A stretch of 64,000 nucleotides of DNA, from the NCBI RefSeq assembly GCF_036373705.1, contig NW_027102714.1, positions 62,001 through 126,000 of the forward strand. Reading direction: 5' to 3'. The translations under genes were made by a program, and so were the position numbers. A model generated the notes under the pieces. The model was given only the letters and a program-made list of their open reading frames with translations, had not been told where the DNA came from and did not search any database. Shown in pieces: positions 29,435 through 43,008 of this stretch (positions within the stretch are counted from its first letter, which is position 1; each line of letters opens with the position of its first letter). The stretch is from Amia ocellicauda. Its lineage: Eukaryota > Chordata > Actinopteri > Amiiformes > Amiidae.

Positions 29435-31607
29435 TAACCCCCGGGTTTAGCTATCCTCCCGATGGGTCACATTTCGGTAACTACCTTTTTTACTTTCATG
29501 GGGCCCTGAAATCCTCGCTGCGCCCCTGGTCATGAAAGCTGTAATGTCTGGTATCAAAATACATTACTGGCTTTCGGCTTACACACGTCATTTCAACCCA
29601 CTTGCTCAAGCAGACCGAGTAAACGTTTACTCGAGGTATATGGTCACACAGAAGGAGCATCCCAAGAACACCAGTAAATGGCGTAGAAATTTTGAAAACA
29701 TGCACAATTTTCCACGATCTAAGCCCACAGTTTACGTGCAAAATCTAATGTCTGAGATGATGGTATCCATGTAACATTCCCGAAATGGACGCATTTTAAA
29801 AGTGCAAGGTAACGGTCTGGTCCATTTATTGTGGGTTTCAAGGTAAAGTACATTGCTGATGGACGTTTCATGGTTAATGCGGATCAGTGGTTTCCTTTAT
29901 CATTATGCTCTCTAAATTGTTGTGGGTCTGTTGTACACTGTTCAGTACTGTACATCGTGTTTTAATCCTAACTTGATAAAACACTTCGATTCATGGCTTT
30001 GTAGCCCCACCAGTGACGTAAAAAACCACTCGGTAAGATCATTAAAACAAAGTATTAAACAAGGCGCAATGCACAAGACAGTCCTTTGCCCTGTGCAGTG
30101 CTGCGGGTAAACAACTCGTCTCTAGTGCAATAAACTAAGACCATGTAAACCCGAGAGGGAGAGGGGCATTTAATCTGTGACTCGAGCATATTGTCTCCAG
30201 TGAGGTCAATACACGCGTCAGGGATATGTATGCTAAATGTAATGTAAATATGATGGATATAATGTATATTGTGGTGGAGTTTATAAAGATAATGTCAGGG
30301 GAACTTTAGTGATGTTCTGTGTTTTCTAAATTCCAAGCAGTGGGACTTTAAGTCATAACTTTGTGAGGAATTTACATGTCTTTATAAATTATATATCATT
30401 ATAAAGTAATAATCCAGCTCACTTTGCTAGCTAGCCTACTGCCAGTTGCCATTTTTGGTGTGGATGTTATTTTACCTAAACAGTTTATTAGTTATTGCTC
30501 TGATTTCAATATGCATAGTGCACTATTTACATTTGTATTGATTATTACATCAATTTCTTCAACAAGTACAGTGTATGTTAAAGTGCAATACATGTTCTGT
30601 GATGTGCATTATTTAAATGTTTGTGTTTATTTTAGTTTTAACTAAACATTCTCTATACGCCATAAACATGGGCACCACTAAAATTTTTTTCATTGAGAGG
30701 GGGGATGGTTTTGGGGCTACTATCAAATCTCGCATATGGCCCCCAAATGGCTAGGGCCGGCTCTGGACATCACACATTACATAGGATGGGGCTGACGTTG
30801 GATGCGACTTTTCGTGACTTAAATCAAGTAACAAGTTACTAGTACACACATAGCCTCTAAGTGTACTGAGTAATGATACTCTCTCTTTCGTTCATTCGTT
30901 CCTTAGTATAATTACCTTTAGTAGTAGTAGTACTGGCCACTACTCGGAAGGTAGCGATGCGCACCAATAGATCACGAAAGCTTTCTCATAGTTTTGTGTT
31001 TTAGATAATGGTTCAATACGGACTCAATCCCCTTTCATGGACATGGCAGGGAACTTGCAGTTAGAACTAAGGAGTCTAATAAGACTTGGTGGTACGCAGA
31101 ACTGAAGTGCCAAGTGACAGGCTATCACTTTCATTGCACACCGCATTGTCTTCTCACAGGGAGCGAATTGGGGAAATGTTGGATTTACGGCATCATGTAG
31201 AAAGACTGAATGGTTTAGTTACAGAAATAGATAAAAAAGATAGTGACCTTTCTTACTAGCTGAACTAACCTGCATACAATTAAGAAGATACAGACATTTT
31301 CATGCAATTATTTCAAGTTACAGTCTGCTGCTCAGACACAGTTTGGCGCACAGATGCAACTATCATCAACTCAATTATAAACATATATCTAGACAGACAG
31401 AGAGACAGACATGGACTACATATCGTGCACATTGTATGAAATCATGCTGGTATATGTAGGCTTGTAGATGATTGTTAAGAGGCCTATTTGGAAACATACG
31501 AAATGAGATATTACCATAATGAAGTCATGATACATGAAGGAAATGTTTTTCATGTTGGCAAAAGTACCCTGTCAAAATGAAAATGAATGAGAGAAGACTA
31601 AAACAAA

Positions 31608-31659
31608 GGGCTCGTCCGGGATTTGAACCCTTTGAATCATACCCCTAGACCAACGAGCC
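31608..31659 (-). pseudogene. tRNA-Pro lacking its anticodon arm, unit B
   Basis: Identical layout to 8424-8475: 52 nt, acceptor and T arms intact, anticodon arm absent, TTTT downstream. Confidence 0.88.
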
Positions 31660-32381
31660 ACATAGCACAGGTTTCTGTGAAAACTAGTTAACATCGGTGC
31701 CACGTAGAGAGTTGTGCGCTCCTCTATTTGAACACTTTCTCCTTCAAACATTGCATGAGTGTCTGACTGCCGCCATCTAGCGGTGCTGACTGACCGATGG
31801 CTCGGGTATCTTGGATGTTGTTAAATGACATAACTGTCCGCCCAAGACACTGATGACCAAGGGTCATAGTTTTCCCTTGTAATAATAACAACAATAGTAA
31901 TTGGAGTGAATGGAAGTGGCATTTCTATTTCTCCTTACTTTAGCCGTCATCGTCGCCAACATTGTTGTTGGTGAGCATGGAGAGGAGTGTATTAGCTTTT
32001 AAAGTATATTCAAGCAATGAACACGTCAAATAAATGTAATACCGAATACTTTTGCACGCAAGTGCACATGTATGTTACAGCGCTTCTGGGAGCACGGCCC
32101 ACGTGAAGCAAGAGGGCGCAGTAAAGGTCTGCGAGTCAAGTGTGATGTGGGTATCCTGCAGCAGGGAGAGGAACCTTTGTTTTTCTACAGACGAAGCTGG
32201 TGCTGTGGGATACTAGTGTAAGGCCATTTATTCGTCATCTGTTCATGCGCAACGGTTCACCAGAAGTGTGTTAGTGAAAACAGCGGTAAGTGCAGGCTTA
32301 GTAGGGTCGCAATAGCTTGAATGGTGTCGAACTCCCCCGAAGCATCACAAGTGTGATGGCGTAAGCCTAGAAAGAAAACGT

Positions 32382-32453
32382 TGCGTTGGCCGGGAATTGA
32401 ACCCGGGTCAACTGCTTGGAAGGCAGCTATGCTCACCACTATACCACCAACGC
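32382..32453 (-). tRNA. tRNA-Gly (UCC), unit C
   Basis: Full cloverleaf with an intact acceptor stem. It shares the T-loop variant (TTCAATT) with the unit B copy but not its acceptor mismatch. Confidence 0.93.
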
Positions 32454-32990
32454 CCAGAAAGTCTCTCATTCCATGACTTTTGATGCATTTCAGATCATTC
32501 ATCTGACTAGATACATGCGAATAATCACAGCCTACAGTGTAAAGCTTCTGATTACAGACAGGGCGTGTTGAGTGTGCTAAGTAACTTGCTAAATTCACTA
32601 ACAAAAAGTCGCTGCTCTTACTACAAAACAAGTGCAAGATATATCATTCTTAGCTAAACAAACCACGTAAACAATCAATGTAACTCTTAACTAAACTAGG
32701 AAACGCGAGAGAAAAAGGCGATACTTAGCTGCGGCGACTTGAGCGACTTCTCAGCTGGCTTGCCCGAGTGTCCAGATGCATATGTGGAAATACTTCTATA
32801 CAAACCATGAACATAGATTCTCGATAGATGAATACTGTTTATTTAAAGGTCAGTTTTTATTTAGCGCAAAGTTTATTGAATTTACCCACCAAGGTGGAAC
32901 ACGGACAATGATGTATTTGATTGACAGTGTAACTTGGACTGTTGGAGTAACTTGGACACCCATTGGAATGGAAAAACAAACTCGAGAAAA

Positions 32991-32992
<2 letters not shown>

Positions 32993-33070
<78 letters not shown>
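32993..33070. repeat. (TG)n microsatellite, expanded, unit C
   Basis: About 78 bases of pure TG, the longest of the four copies. Translation of this run creates spurious CVCV/THTH open frames. Confidence 0.95.
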
Positions 33071-33071
<1 letters not shown>

Positions 33072-33531
33072 ACCTGCTGGTAGTGATGCATTTACATAAC
33101 CTACAGACTATTTGGGCTGATTGTTCCTGGTGTATTAATGAAACTTTTCAAAGCGGTGGCTTACGTAGATGACATCACAGTCATTGTTAAGAATGGCAAG
33201 GATGTACCTTACCTTAAATGACTGTCAGAAATGAATTGAGTTTCTTCAGTGGTTAATGGCTTTTACTGGGGGAACTAGGTAGAAAGCAAGCCACTGTCTC
33301 TAGCCACATTTTGGACAAATGGACAAAACTAGATGGATTTAAAAATAGACGGATAGACAGTCGGATGGCGTCTGTCTACAATATTTTAAATGATAATAGT
33401 ATATGTAGTATATGCATGTGTATTATAAACTAATCTTTACAGAATAGGGGTAATACCATAATAAAATGCTGATGAGAGGAGAAGAGATCTTATTCACTGG
33501 CCAAATACATGATTTCGACAATTGTCGTACA

Positions 33532-33751
33532 TCTTGACGGCACTTAGCTTTACTTTTCACAATGTATGACTGCACTTACTGTACTTAACTGTATACATTG
33601 GAAGTTGTAAAATGTATTATCTTGAATTGCTTTGTTTAATGTAAATTTGAATTTGTAATGTTTGATGCCTTGTACTTAACTGTATTCTTGCACTTATGTT
33701 GCAAGTCGCCCTGCATAAGGGCGTCTGCCAAGAAATAAAAATAATAATAAT
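33532..33751 (+). mobile_element. L2-type LINE/SINE 3' tail, unit C
   Basis: Counterpart of 1200-1421, with the same terminal hairpin sequence and A/T-rich tail. Confidence 0.6.
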
Positions 33752-33756
33752 GTTTA

Positions 33757-33841
33757 ATAATAGTATATGTAGTATATGCATGTGTATTATAAACTAATCT
33801 TTACAGAAAAGGGGTAATACCATAATAAAATGCTGATGAGA
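33757..33841 (+). repeat. local duplicate of 33393-33477, unit C only
   Basis: About 85 bases (ATAATAGTATATGTAGTATA through GCTGATGAGA) repeat a segment lying some 360 bp upstream. It sits right after the L2 tail, replacing a short segment present in the other units. Confidence 0.85.
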
Positions 33842-33863
33842 AATTAAGAAAACCGTAAAAGAA

Positions 33864-33919
33864 AGGCATTTTAAACCAGGACCTCTCGCACTCTAAGAGA
33901 GAATCATATCTCGAACAAA
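33864..33919 (-). pseudogene. decayed tRNA-Pro relic, unit C
   Basis: Counterpart of 1461-1516, with the same degraded acceptor and T arms. Confidence 0.68.
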
Positions 33920-34884
33920 CTTACATTAGTGACATCTTTACACTAGTGCCACGTAGAAAGCGGTGCGCTCCAACAGCCGGAAACTTTCTCAGTCTCAAGT
34001 TCAAGCACCTTGTGTGTGACTGCCATCTAATGTTGCTGACTAATAGCACTATTGGACTAGAGGAGCTGGGGCTGGCAGAAATTCAGCCAGGCTTTTCTAC
34101 AGGCGCAAACTCAGGTGATGCTGTGTAGGCTACTCCGTGTACGTCAATGAAAGTCTAGTGACTTCAATATACACACCCCGATGCACCCAAAGAGTGATTG
34201 TCAAAGTATGAGTGACTCGCTCCACTAGCAGCACCGACCTGCATCTCTCTGTGACACCCGGCGCCTCCGTCTGGATAAGCTGCTGGTAATGCCGAGCACG
34301 GCAGCAGATCTTGTACAGTGGAACCCTAATAATATTCCTAATAATATGGCAACATCCTGGGGGGTCGGTGTGCCGCGCCACAGTGCAGCGACCTTGGCGC
34401 ATCACTAAAAGGCACCTTAGCGAGGCCTCGGAATCGCTCAAACATGAACCGAGAAATGAACATTGAATCCCATCTACTATTATTACCTAGTAGTGTTGAT
34501 GTTATCTAAAGTATTTCTATACGTTTTTATTAGTGTATGAATTGTGTCGACCAGGGATCAGAAAGTGAGACAGTATAGGGTAGGCGGTAATCGAAAGCAC
34601 AAGAAATACATAAAAGGGAGCTATACAGCAGGTGAATAAAACACGGATTGTGACAGTCGACTGTTAATAGCCTATAACAAGGCAGATTAAAATATAACAA
34701 ACGATACGGATTCTTAAAATCAAATATAATTTCAACGTGCAGGAGACCAGACTGACTTTTATGCATCCCCTCGGGTGTAGATGCATGTTACTTAGACTAA
34801 CAACGTTTGCATTCTAGGATATTAATAACACTCTCCAGAGCAGGAATTATTGAGTGATATTACAGGGAATGTTGAGTAAAAGAC

Positions 34885-34956
34885 TGACCCCGACGTGATT
34901 TGAACACACAACCTTCTGATCTGGAGTCAGACGCGCTACCGTTGCGCCACGAGGTC
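34885..34956 (-). tRNA. tRNA-Trp (CCA), unit C
   Basis: Same sequence as 2482-2553, with the TTTT terminator run kept. Confidence 0.95.
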
Positions 34957-35348
34957 CTTAAACTTCAGTTAACACAGGACGTCAAGGAAAAATATTGGGA
35001 ACTATGGTGATGTTTTGCTAGTGACCATTAGGTTAATGAATGGGCAACTGAAGCATTGACGTGATGAAGAAGTTAAACAGAATGCTAAAGAGATAGTGAC
35101 AGTGAGCATGACACAGAACACATGGCATGACGTGAATACCAAGTTAAACTTAAAGCAGAAATTACAGAAAGAAAGAAAACAAAGAAAACCGGACACTGCA
35201 CATATGTTTGGTCTTTCCTATATCTTTAATATGATATCTCAGTAGTTTAAATTTGATACAGAAATTATTCTGGAATCCCATGAAATGGAAAATACAGTGA
35301 ATATAAAACTATATTTGCTGTATTTATAACAAATATATTCCGCTTATA

Positions 35349-36570
35349 CACTCACCTAAAGGATTATTAGGAACACCATACTAATACTGTGTTTTACCCC
35401 CTTTCACCTTCAGAACTGCCTTAATTCTACGTGGCATTGATTCAACAAGGTGCTGAAAGCATTCTTTAGAAATGTTGGCCCATATTGATAGGATAGCATC
35501 TTGCAGTTGATCGAGATTTGCGGGATGCACATCCAGGGCACGAAGCTCCCGTTCCACCACATCCCAAAGATGCTCTATTGGGTTGAGATCTGGTGACTGT
35601 GGGGGCCAGTTTAGTACAGTGAACTCATTGTCATGTTCAAGAAACAAAATTTGAAATGATTCGACCTTTGTGACATGGTGCATTATCCTGCTGGAAGTAG
35701 CCATCAGAGGATGGGTACATGGTGGTCATAAAGGGATGGACATGCTCAGAAACAATGCTCAGGTAGGCCGTGGCATTTAAACGATGCCCAATTGGCACTA
35801 AGGGGCCTAAAGTGTGCCAAGAAGACATCCCCCACACCATTACACCACCACCACCAGCCTGCACAGTGGTAACAAGGCATGATGGATCCATGTTCTCATT
35901 CTGTTTACGCCAAATTCTGACTCTACCATCTGAATGTCTCAACAGAAATCGAGACTCATCAGACCAGGCAACATTTTTCCAGTCTTCAACTGTCCAATTT
36001 TGGTGAGCTTGTGCAAATTGTAGCCTCTTTTTCCTATGTGTAGTGGACATGAGTGGTACCCGGTGGGGTCTTCTGCTGTTGTAGCCCATCCGCCTCAAGG
36101 TTGTACGTGTTGTGGCTTCACAAATGCCTTGCTGCATACCTCGGTTGTAACGAGTGTTTATTTCAGTCAAAGTTGCTCTTCTATCAGCTTGAATCAGTCG
36201 GCCCATTCTCCTCTGACCTCTAGCATCAACAAGGCATTTTCGCCCACAGGACTGCTGCATACTGGATGTTTTTCCCTTTTCACACCATTTTTTGTAAACC
36301 CTAGAAATGGTTGTGCGTGAAAATCCCAGTAACTGAGCAGATTGTGAAATACTCAGACCGGCCCGTCTGGCACCAACAACCATGCCACGCTCAAAATTGC
36401 TTAAATCACCTTTCTTTCCCATTCAGACATCCAGTTTGGAGTTCAGGAGATTGTCTTGACCAGGACCACACCCCTAAATGCATTGAAGCAACTGCCATGT
36501 GATTGGTTGGTTAGATAATTGCATTAATGAGAAATTGAACAGGTGTATCTAATAATCCTTTAGGTGAGTG
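35349..36570 (-). mobile_element. Tc1-like DNA transposon, unit C
   Basis: 1.22 kb with TA on both sides and both CACTCACCTAAAGG termini. It carries the 10 bp missing from the unit A copy. Confidence 0.95.
35381..36422 (-). pseudogene. Tc1-like transposase, frameshifted
   Basis: Same protein as at 44466-45506, but a small insertion near 35645 (AAGAAACAAAATTTG versus AAGAAACCAATTTG) shifts the frame after QQDNAPCHKGRIISN. This separates the first two catalytic Asp residues from the final Glu (NPIEHLW). It is probably inactive. Confidence 0.9.
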
Positions 36571-37570
36571 TATTTGCCTTTACTAATATTGTATTTTATT
36601 TTACAATAGGTTTAATATAATAAGGTCCAAATAATAAATGTACATATTTGCACATGCTTGCTTTTGGTGAACAGGTAGAATTGGCCATTGTCTGAAAAAA
36701 CATGCACTCACCTAGTTATTCACAGTTTAAACAGCGCCAGTGAATATTGGGTTTTAATGTTACAAGAGTGACGATGAAGTTATTGCGTTTAGTTGCTTTA
36801 AATAACTACAGTGGTTTGTGGATAACAGGAATATGTGCACATACAGAAAAGTTAAAAGTAACGCTGGGTAAGTACATAATCAAATCAAGTTTCACGAAAG
36901 ATGATATGCTTCAGATACAACTTAATAGTAAAAATGCATTATGGTAAAGAGTTAATAGCTTTGTTGATAACCTCAACGTATGCTAATCAGTCTCTGTTTC
37001 GTGTTTATTATCATAATAATTGTAATTATTATTATTAGTAGTAGTATTCTACAATAAAACTTGCACAAGTTCGAATTGTGCCGATATGTTTTCTGCACAA
37101 GGAAAAGTATATATATTATTAAGTTACACAAGCATTGTAAAGAAACCAACAACATATAGGCACCTGGGTGTGTTCTTCCTACTTGGATAAGTAGGTTAGC
37201 CGGCTAAGTTTCAGGATAACTTGGCATTAACTCGGGATTTTCCATTCTCCGTAGCGAGTTTAAAGTTCAGCCAGCTATGTTTCCAGAGCAGCATTTCCAG
37301 CATCTCAAACCTGCTCCCTGTCAGGTTAACTTGAAGTTAGATGGCTAACAATCTGACTGTATTTCATCTGCCCAGTTAAATGACAGCTGACTGTGTCCCC
37401 CAACAATGACGGCGCCGTTCCTAACAGATCCAGTAGTGATCCAGACCCAGTAGCTTTTCTGCGAGGAATAATTCATAGAGATTATAGATTTAAATTATAC
37501 AGATTAATTATTTGAGCGTTACAGGTTCGGTCGGAAAGGAATGATTTACGTAGCCGATTAATTAGGACCG

Positions 37571-37576
37571 CACATC
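37571..37576. other. empty Polinton target site, unit C
   Basis: A single CACATC followed by AGTCATTCC. Confidence 0.9.
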
Positions 37577-37588
37577 AGTCATTCCGCC

Positions 37589-39987
37589 CTGGGCCGGCCC
37601 TGACCAATTTGATGCCCTAGGCAAGATTTTAGCTGGTGCCCCTGGCATCGCAGCCAATTCCACCACCGATCATTGTGTTCATACACTCACACAGAAACTG
37701 CATAGCTTCATGTCTTAGATTTTCTTTATTTTTGAAACAATAAAAAACCACACAAAATAAAAACAGTATGCAAGAAACAAGTGACAAATCGAATTATGAA
37801 TACAATATAAATTAGTATTGCACGAAAAAACTATATTACAGACACCATAGTGCAAGATGCATAATGTAGCAGTGTTCTACAGCCTTACCGCCTTGCCTTT
37901 CTTGCAGCAAACAAGTGACATAAAACGAATTATAAATAAGTGGATGTTTCCTGCAGCACACTTGAAAGAAAAAGTACATTTCTCAAAATTATGTTATAGG
38001 TAATGGAGGTTGATGAAAGAGTTAAATAGCTGATCGATCAAAAGGTGTGATCGTTGTGGGGCATCGGTAAGAATGCACAATTCTCATTCATTCCAAACAG
38101 TGTCCCTTTATTGCATCACTAGCAATGGGCGTTAGCCTATTTTGGTATTTGTTTTGTGTGTTTTTTATTGCTTCTTGTTTTGTTTTATTTATTCACTTTC
38201 CACTGTCAGCTCTCTGCATTCCTTTCCCATCTCTCACTTCTTGATCCTCTGCAATCCGCCTTCCAAACACCGCTCACACCACTGAGACTGCTCTCCTGGC
38301 AGTCACTGACTCCCTCAACTGTGCTCGGGCAGCCTCCCTCTCCTCAATCCTCATCCTCCTTGGTCTCTCCGCAACATTTGACACCGTCGATCACTCCATC
38401 CTACTCTCCTGCCTCGCTGACCTTGGAATCTCTGGGACTGCTCTCACTTGTTTCTCCTCCTACCTCAACGACCTATCATGTGGCGAGCTTCCTCATCCAC
38501 CCCTCAACCTCTCCTCACAGGAATAACCCCCGGGTTTAGCTATCCTCCCGATGGGTCACACTTCGGTAGCTACCTTTTTTACTTTCATGGGGCCCTGAAA
38601 TCCTCGCTGCGCCCCTGGTCATGAAAGCTGTAATGTCTGGTATCAAAATACATTACTGGCTTTCGGCTTACACACGTCATTTCAACCCACTTGCTCAAGC
38701 AGACCGAGTAAACGTTTACTCGAGGTATACGGTCACACAGAAGGAGCATCCCAAAAACACCAGTAAATGGCGTAGAAATTTTGAAAACATGCACAATTTT
38801 CCACGATCTAAGCCCACAGTTTACGTGCAAAATCTAACGTCTGAGATGATGGTATCCATGTAACATTCCCGAAATGGACGCATTTTAAAAGTGCAAGGTA
38901 ACGGTCTGGTCCATTTATTGTGGGTTTCAAGGTAAAGTACATTGCTGATGGACGTTTCATGGTTAATGCGGATCAGTGGTTTCCTTTATCATTATGCTCT
39001 CTAAATTGTTGTGGGTCTGTTGTACACTGTTCAGTACTGTACATCGTGTTTTAATCCTAACTTGATAAAACACTTCGATTCATGGCTTTGTAGCCCCACC
39101 AGTGACGTAAAAAACCACTCGGTAAGATCATTAAAACAAAGTATTAAACAAGGCGCAATGCACAAGACAGTCCTTTGCCCTGTGCAGTGCTGCGGGTAAA
39201 CAACTCGTCTCTAGTGCAATAAACTAAGACCATGTAAACCCGAGAGGGAGAGGGGCATTTAATCTGTGACTCGAGCATATTGTCTCCAGTGAGGTCAATA
39301 CACGCGTCAGGGATATGTATGCTAAATGTAATGTAAATATGATGGATATAATGTATATTGTGGTGGAGTTTATAAAGATAATGTCAGGGGAACTTTAGTG
39401 ATGTTCTGTGTTTTCTAAATTCCAAGCAGTGGGACTTTAAGTCATAACTTTGTGAGGAATTTACATGTCTTTATAAATTATATATCATTATAAAGTAATA
39501 ATCCAGCTCACTTTGCTAGCTAGCCTACTGCCAGTTGCCATCCAAATGATGATAATGATCAGCTAGTAGTTAAGTACTGCAGTAGTTTGCCAGTTGTCAG
39601 CTAATGATTTTTGATAGAATTGTATTATTTAAATTCAGTTTTTTGTGCACTATAGTATTTTCAGTATTGAGTATTTTTGGTGTGGATGTTATTTTACCTA
39701 AACAGTTTATTAGTTATTGCTCTGATTTCAATATGCATAGTGCACTATTTACATTTGTATTGATTATTACATCAATTTCTTCAACAAGTACAGTGTATGT
39801 TAAAGTGCAATACATGTTCTGTGATGTGCATTATTTAAATGTTTGTGTTTATTTTAGTTTTAACTAAACATTCTCTATACGCCATAAACATGGGCACCAC
39901 TAAAATGTTTTTCATCGAGAGGGGGGATGGTTCTGGGGCTACTATCAAATCTCGCATATGGCCCCCAAATGGCTAGGGCCGGCTCTG
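37589..39987. mobile_element. element with GCCGGCCCT inverted termini, unit C
   Basis: Short form, with termini as in 5176-7579. Confidence 0.5.
38200..38521 (+). mobile_element. L2-clade LINE fragment, unit C
   Basis: Short form of about 320 bp with the FDTVDHSILL motif. Small deletions relative to D occur near its right end (ACGACCTATCATG). Confidence 0.73.
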
Positions 39988-40818
39988 GACATCACACATT
40001 ACATAGGATGGGACTGACGTTGGATGCGACTTTTCGTGACTTAAATCAAGTAACAAGTTACTAGTACACACATAGCCTCTAAGTGTACTGAGTAATGATA
40101 CTCTCTCTTTCGTTCATTCGTTCCTTAGTATAATTACCTTTAGTAGTAGTAGTACTGGCCACTACTCGGAAGGTAGCGATGCGCACCAGCTTTCTCATAG
40201 TTTTGTGTTTTAGATAATGGTTCAATACGGACTCAATCCCCTTTCATGGACATGGCAGGGAACTTGCAGTTAGAACTAAGGAGTCTAATAAGACTTGGTG
40301 GTACGCAGAACTGAAGTGCCAAGTGACAGGCTATCACTTTCATTGCACACCGCATTGTCTTCTCGCAGGGAGCGAATTGGGGAAATGTTGGATTTACGGC
40401 ATCATGTAGAAAGACTGAATGGTTTAGTTACAGAAAAAGATAAAAAAAAGATAGTGACCTTTCTTACTAGCTGAACTAACCTGCATAAAATTAAGAAGAT
40501 ACAGACATTTTCATGCAATTATTTCAAGTTACAGTCTGCTGCTCAGACACAGTTTGGCGCACAGATGCAACTATCATCAACTCAATTATAAACATATATC
40601 TAGAGAGACAGAGAGACAGACATGGACTACATATCGTGCACATTGTATGAAATCATGCTGGTATATGTAGGCTTGTAGATGATTGTTAAGAGGCCTATTT
40701 GGAAACATACGAAATGAGATATTACCATAATGAAGTCATGATACATGAAGGAAATGTTTTTCATGTTGGCAAAAGTACCCTGTCAAAATGAAAATGAATG
40801 AGAGAAGACTAAAACAAA

Positions 40819-40870
40819 GGGCTCGTCCGGGATTTGAACCCTTTGAATCATACCCCTAGACCAACGAGCC
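40819..40870 (-). pseudogene. tRNA-Pro lacking its anticodon arm, unit C
   Basis: The same 52-nt form as 8424-8475. Confidence 0.88.
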
Positions 40871-41592
40871 ACATAGCACAGGTTTCTGTGAAAACTAGTT
40901 AACATCGGTGCCACGTAGAGAGTTGTGCGCTCCTCTATTTGAACACTTTCTCCTTCAAACATTGCATGAGTGTCTGACTGCCGCCATCTAGCGGTGCTGA
41001 CTGACCGATGGCTCGGGTATCTTGGATGTTGTTAAATGACATAACTGTCCGCCAAAGACACTGATGAACAAGGGTCATAGTTTTCCCTTGTAATAATAAC
41101 AACAATAGTAATTGGAGTGAATGGAAGTGGCATTTCTATTTCACTTTACTTTAGCCGTCATCGTCGCCAACATTGTTGTTGGTGAGCATGGAGAGGAGTG
41201 TATTAGCTTTTAAAGTATATTCAAGCAATGAACACGTCAAATAAATGTAATACCGAATACTTTTGCACGCAAGTGCACATGTATGTTACAGCGCTACTGG
41301 GAGCACGGCCCACGTCAAGCTAGAGGGCGCAGTAAAGGTCTGCGAGTCAAGTGTGATGTGGGTATCCTGCAGCAGGCAGAGGAACCTTTGTTTTTCTACA
41401 GACGAAGCTGGTGCTGTGGGATACTAGTGTAAGGCCATTTATTCGTCATCTGTTCATGCGCAACGGTTCACCAGAAGTGTGTTAGTGAAAACAGCGGTAA
41501 GTGCAGGCTTAGTAGGGTCGCAATAGCTTGAATGGTGTCGAACTCCCCCGAAGCATCACAAGTGTGATGGCGGAAGCCTAGAAAGAAAACGT

Positions 41593-41664
41593 TGCGTTGG
41601 CCGGGAATCGAACCCGGGTCAACTGCTTGGAAGGCAGCTATGCTCACCACTATACCACCAACGC
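41593..41664 (-). tRNA. tRNA-Gly (UCC), unit D
   Basis: Same sequence as 87-158. Confidence 0.95.
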
Positions 41665-42203
41665 CCAGAAAGTCTCTCATTCCATGACTTTTGATGCATT
41701 TCAGATCATTCATCTGACTAGATACATGCGAATAATCACAGCCTACAGTGTAAAGCTTCTGATTACAGACAGGGCGTGTTGAGTGTGCTAAGTAACTTGC
41801 TAAATTCACTAACAAACAGTCGCTGCTCTTACTACAAAACAGGTGCAAGATATATCATTCTTAGCTAAACAAACCACGTAAACAATCAATGTAACTCTTA
41901 ACTAAACTAGGAAACGCGAGAGAAAAAGGCGATACTTAGCTGCGGCGACTTGAGCGACTTCTCAGCTGGCTTGCCCGAGTGTCCAGATGCATATGTGGAA
42001 ATACTTCTATACAATCCATGAACATAGATTCTCGATAGATGAATACTGTTTATTTAAAGGTCAGTTTTTATTTAGCGCATAGTTTATTGAATTTACCCAC
42101 CAAGGTGGAACACGGACAATGATGTATTTGATTGACAGTGTAACTTGGACTGTTGGAGTAACTTGGACACCCATTGGAATGGAAAAACAAACTCGAGAGA
42201 AAA

Positions 42204-42231
42204 GTGTGTGTGTGTGTGTGTGTGTGTGTGT
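42204..42231. repeat. (TG)n microsatellite, unit D
   Basis: About 28 bases of TG. Confidence 0.95.
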
Positions 42232-42692
42232 CACCTGCTGGTAGTGATGCATTTACATAACCTACAGACTATTTGGGCTGATTGTTCCTGGTGTATTAAT
42301 GAAACTTTTCAAAGCGGTGGCTTACGTAGATGACATCACAGTCATTGTTAAGAATGGCAAGGATGTACCTTACCTTAAATGACTGTCAGAAATGAATTGA
42401 GTTTCTTCAGTGGTTAATGGCTTTTACTGGGGGAACTAGGTAGAAAGCAAGCCACTGTCTCTAGCCACATTTTGGACAAATGGACAAAACTAGATGGATT
42501 TAAAAATAGACGGATAGACAGTCGGATGGCGTCTGTCTACAATATTTTAAATGATAATAGTATATGTAGTATATGCATGTGTATTATCAACTAATCTTTA
42601 CAGAAAAGGGGTAATACCATAATAAAATGCTGATGAGAGGAGAAGAGATCTTATTCACTGGACAAATACATGATTTCGACAATTGTCGTACA

Positions 42693-42912
42693 TCTTGACG
42701 GCACTTAGCTTTACTTTTCACAATGTATGACTGCACTTACTGTACTTAACTGTATACATTGGAAGTTGTAAAATGTATTATCTTGAATTGCTTTGTTTAA
42801 TGTAAATTTGAATTTGTAATGTTTGATGCCTTGTACTTAACTGTATTCTTGCACTTATGTTGCAAGTCGCCCTGCATAAGGGCGTCTGCCAAGAAATAAA
42901 AATAATAATAAT
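42693..42912 (+). mobile_element. L2-type LINE/SINE 3' tail, unit D
   Basis: Counterpart of 1200-1421. Confidence 0.6.
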
Positions 42913-42952
42913 GTGTTTTATACAATGAGAAATTAAGAAAACCGTAAAAGAA

Positions 42953-43008
42953 AGGCATTTTAAACCAGGACCTCTCGCACTCTAAGAGAGAATCATATCT
43001 CGAACAAA
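42953..43008 (-). pseudogene. decayed tRNA-Pro relic, unit D
   Basis: Counterpart of 1461-1516. Confidence 0.68.

Larger units (their letters stand above)
26273..30765. mobile_element. element with GCCGGCCCT inverted termini, unit B (long form)
   Basis: Same termini as 5176-7579, here enclosing the long form with the larger L2 fragment. The left end lies 12 bp from the Polinton target duplication. Confidence 0.5.
26255..32295. repeat. tandem repeat unit B, right part (long form)
   Basis: It continues unit A from 5158 onward, but with about 2.2 kb of extra internal sequence (about 26870-29110) shared only with unit E. A deletion of about 120 bp near 30450 is specific to this unit. The stretch 30766-31607 has no gene. 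Confidence 0.9.
32296..41506. repeat. tandem repeat unit C
   Basis: A full 9.21-kb unit of the short form, with no Polinton and an empty target site at 37571. It differs from A by a longer TG run and a local 85-bp duplication. Gene-free stretches match those described for unit A. Confidence 0.93.

Noticed and set aside
28509-29535. 112- and 223-codon Ser/Pro/Leu-rich plus-strand frames
   Set aside because: They are wrong-frame translations of the L2 reverse-transcriptase fragment, whose true motif (FDTVDHSILL) is in another frame.
29532-29774. 80-codon frame (MKAVMSGIKIHYW...) in units B, C, D and E
   Set aside because: It is lost in unit A by a single change, has no recognisable domain and lies inside a mobile-element-like region.
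32776-33172. Open frames made of CVCVCV or THTHTH repeats
   Set aside because: They are translations of the (TG)n microsatellite, vary with its length and have no other coding sign.
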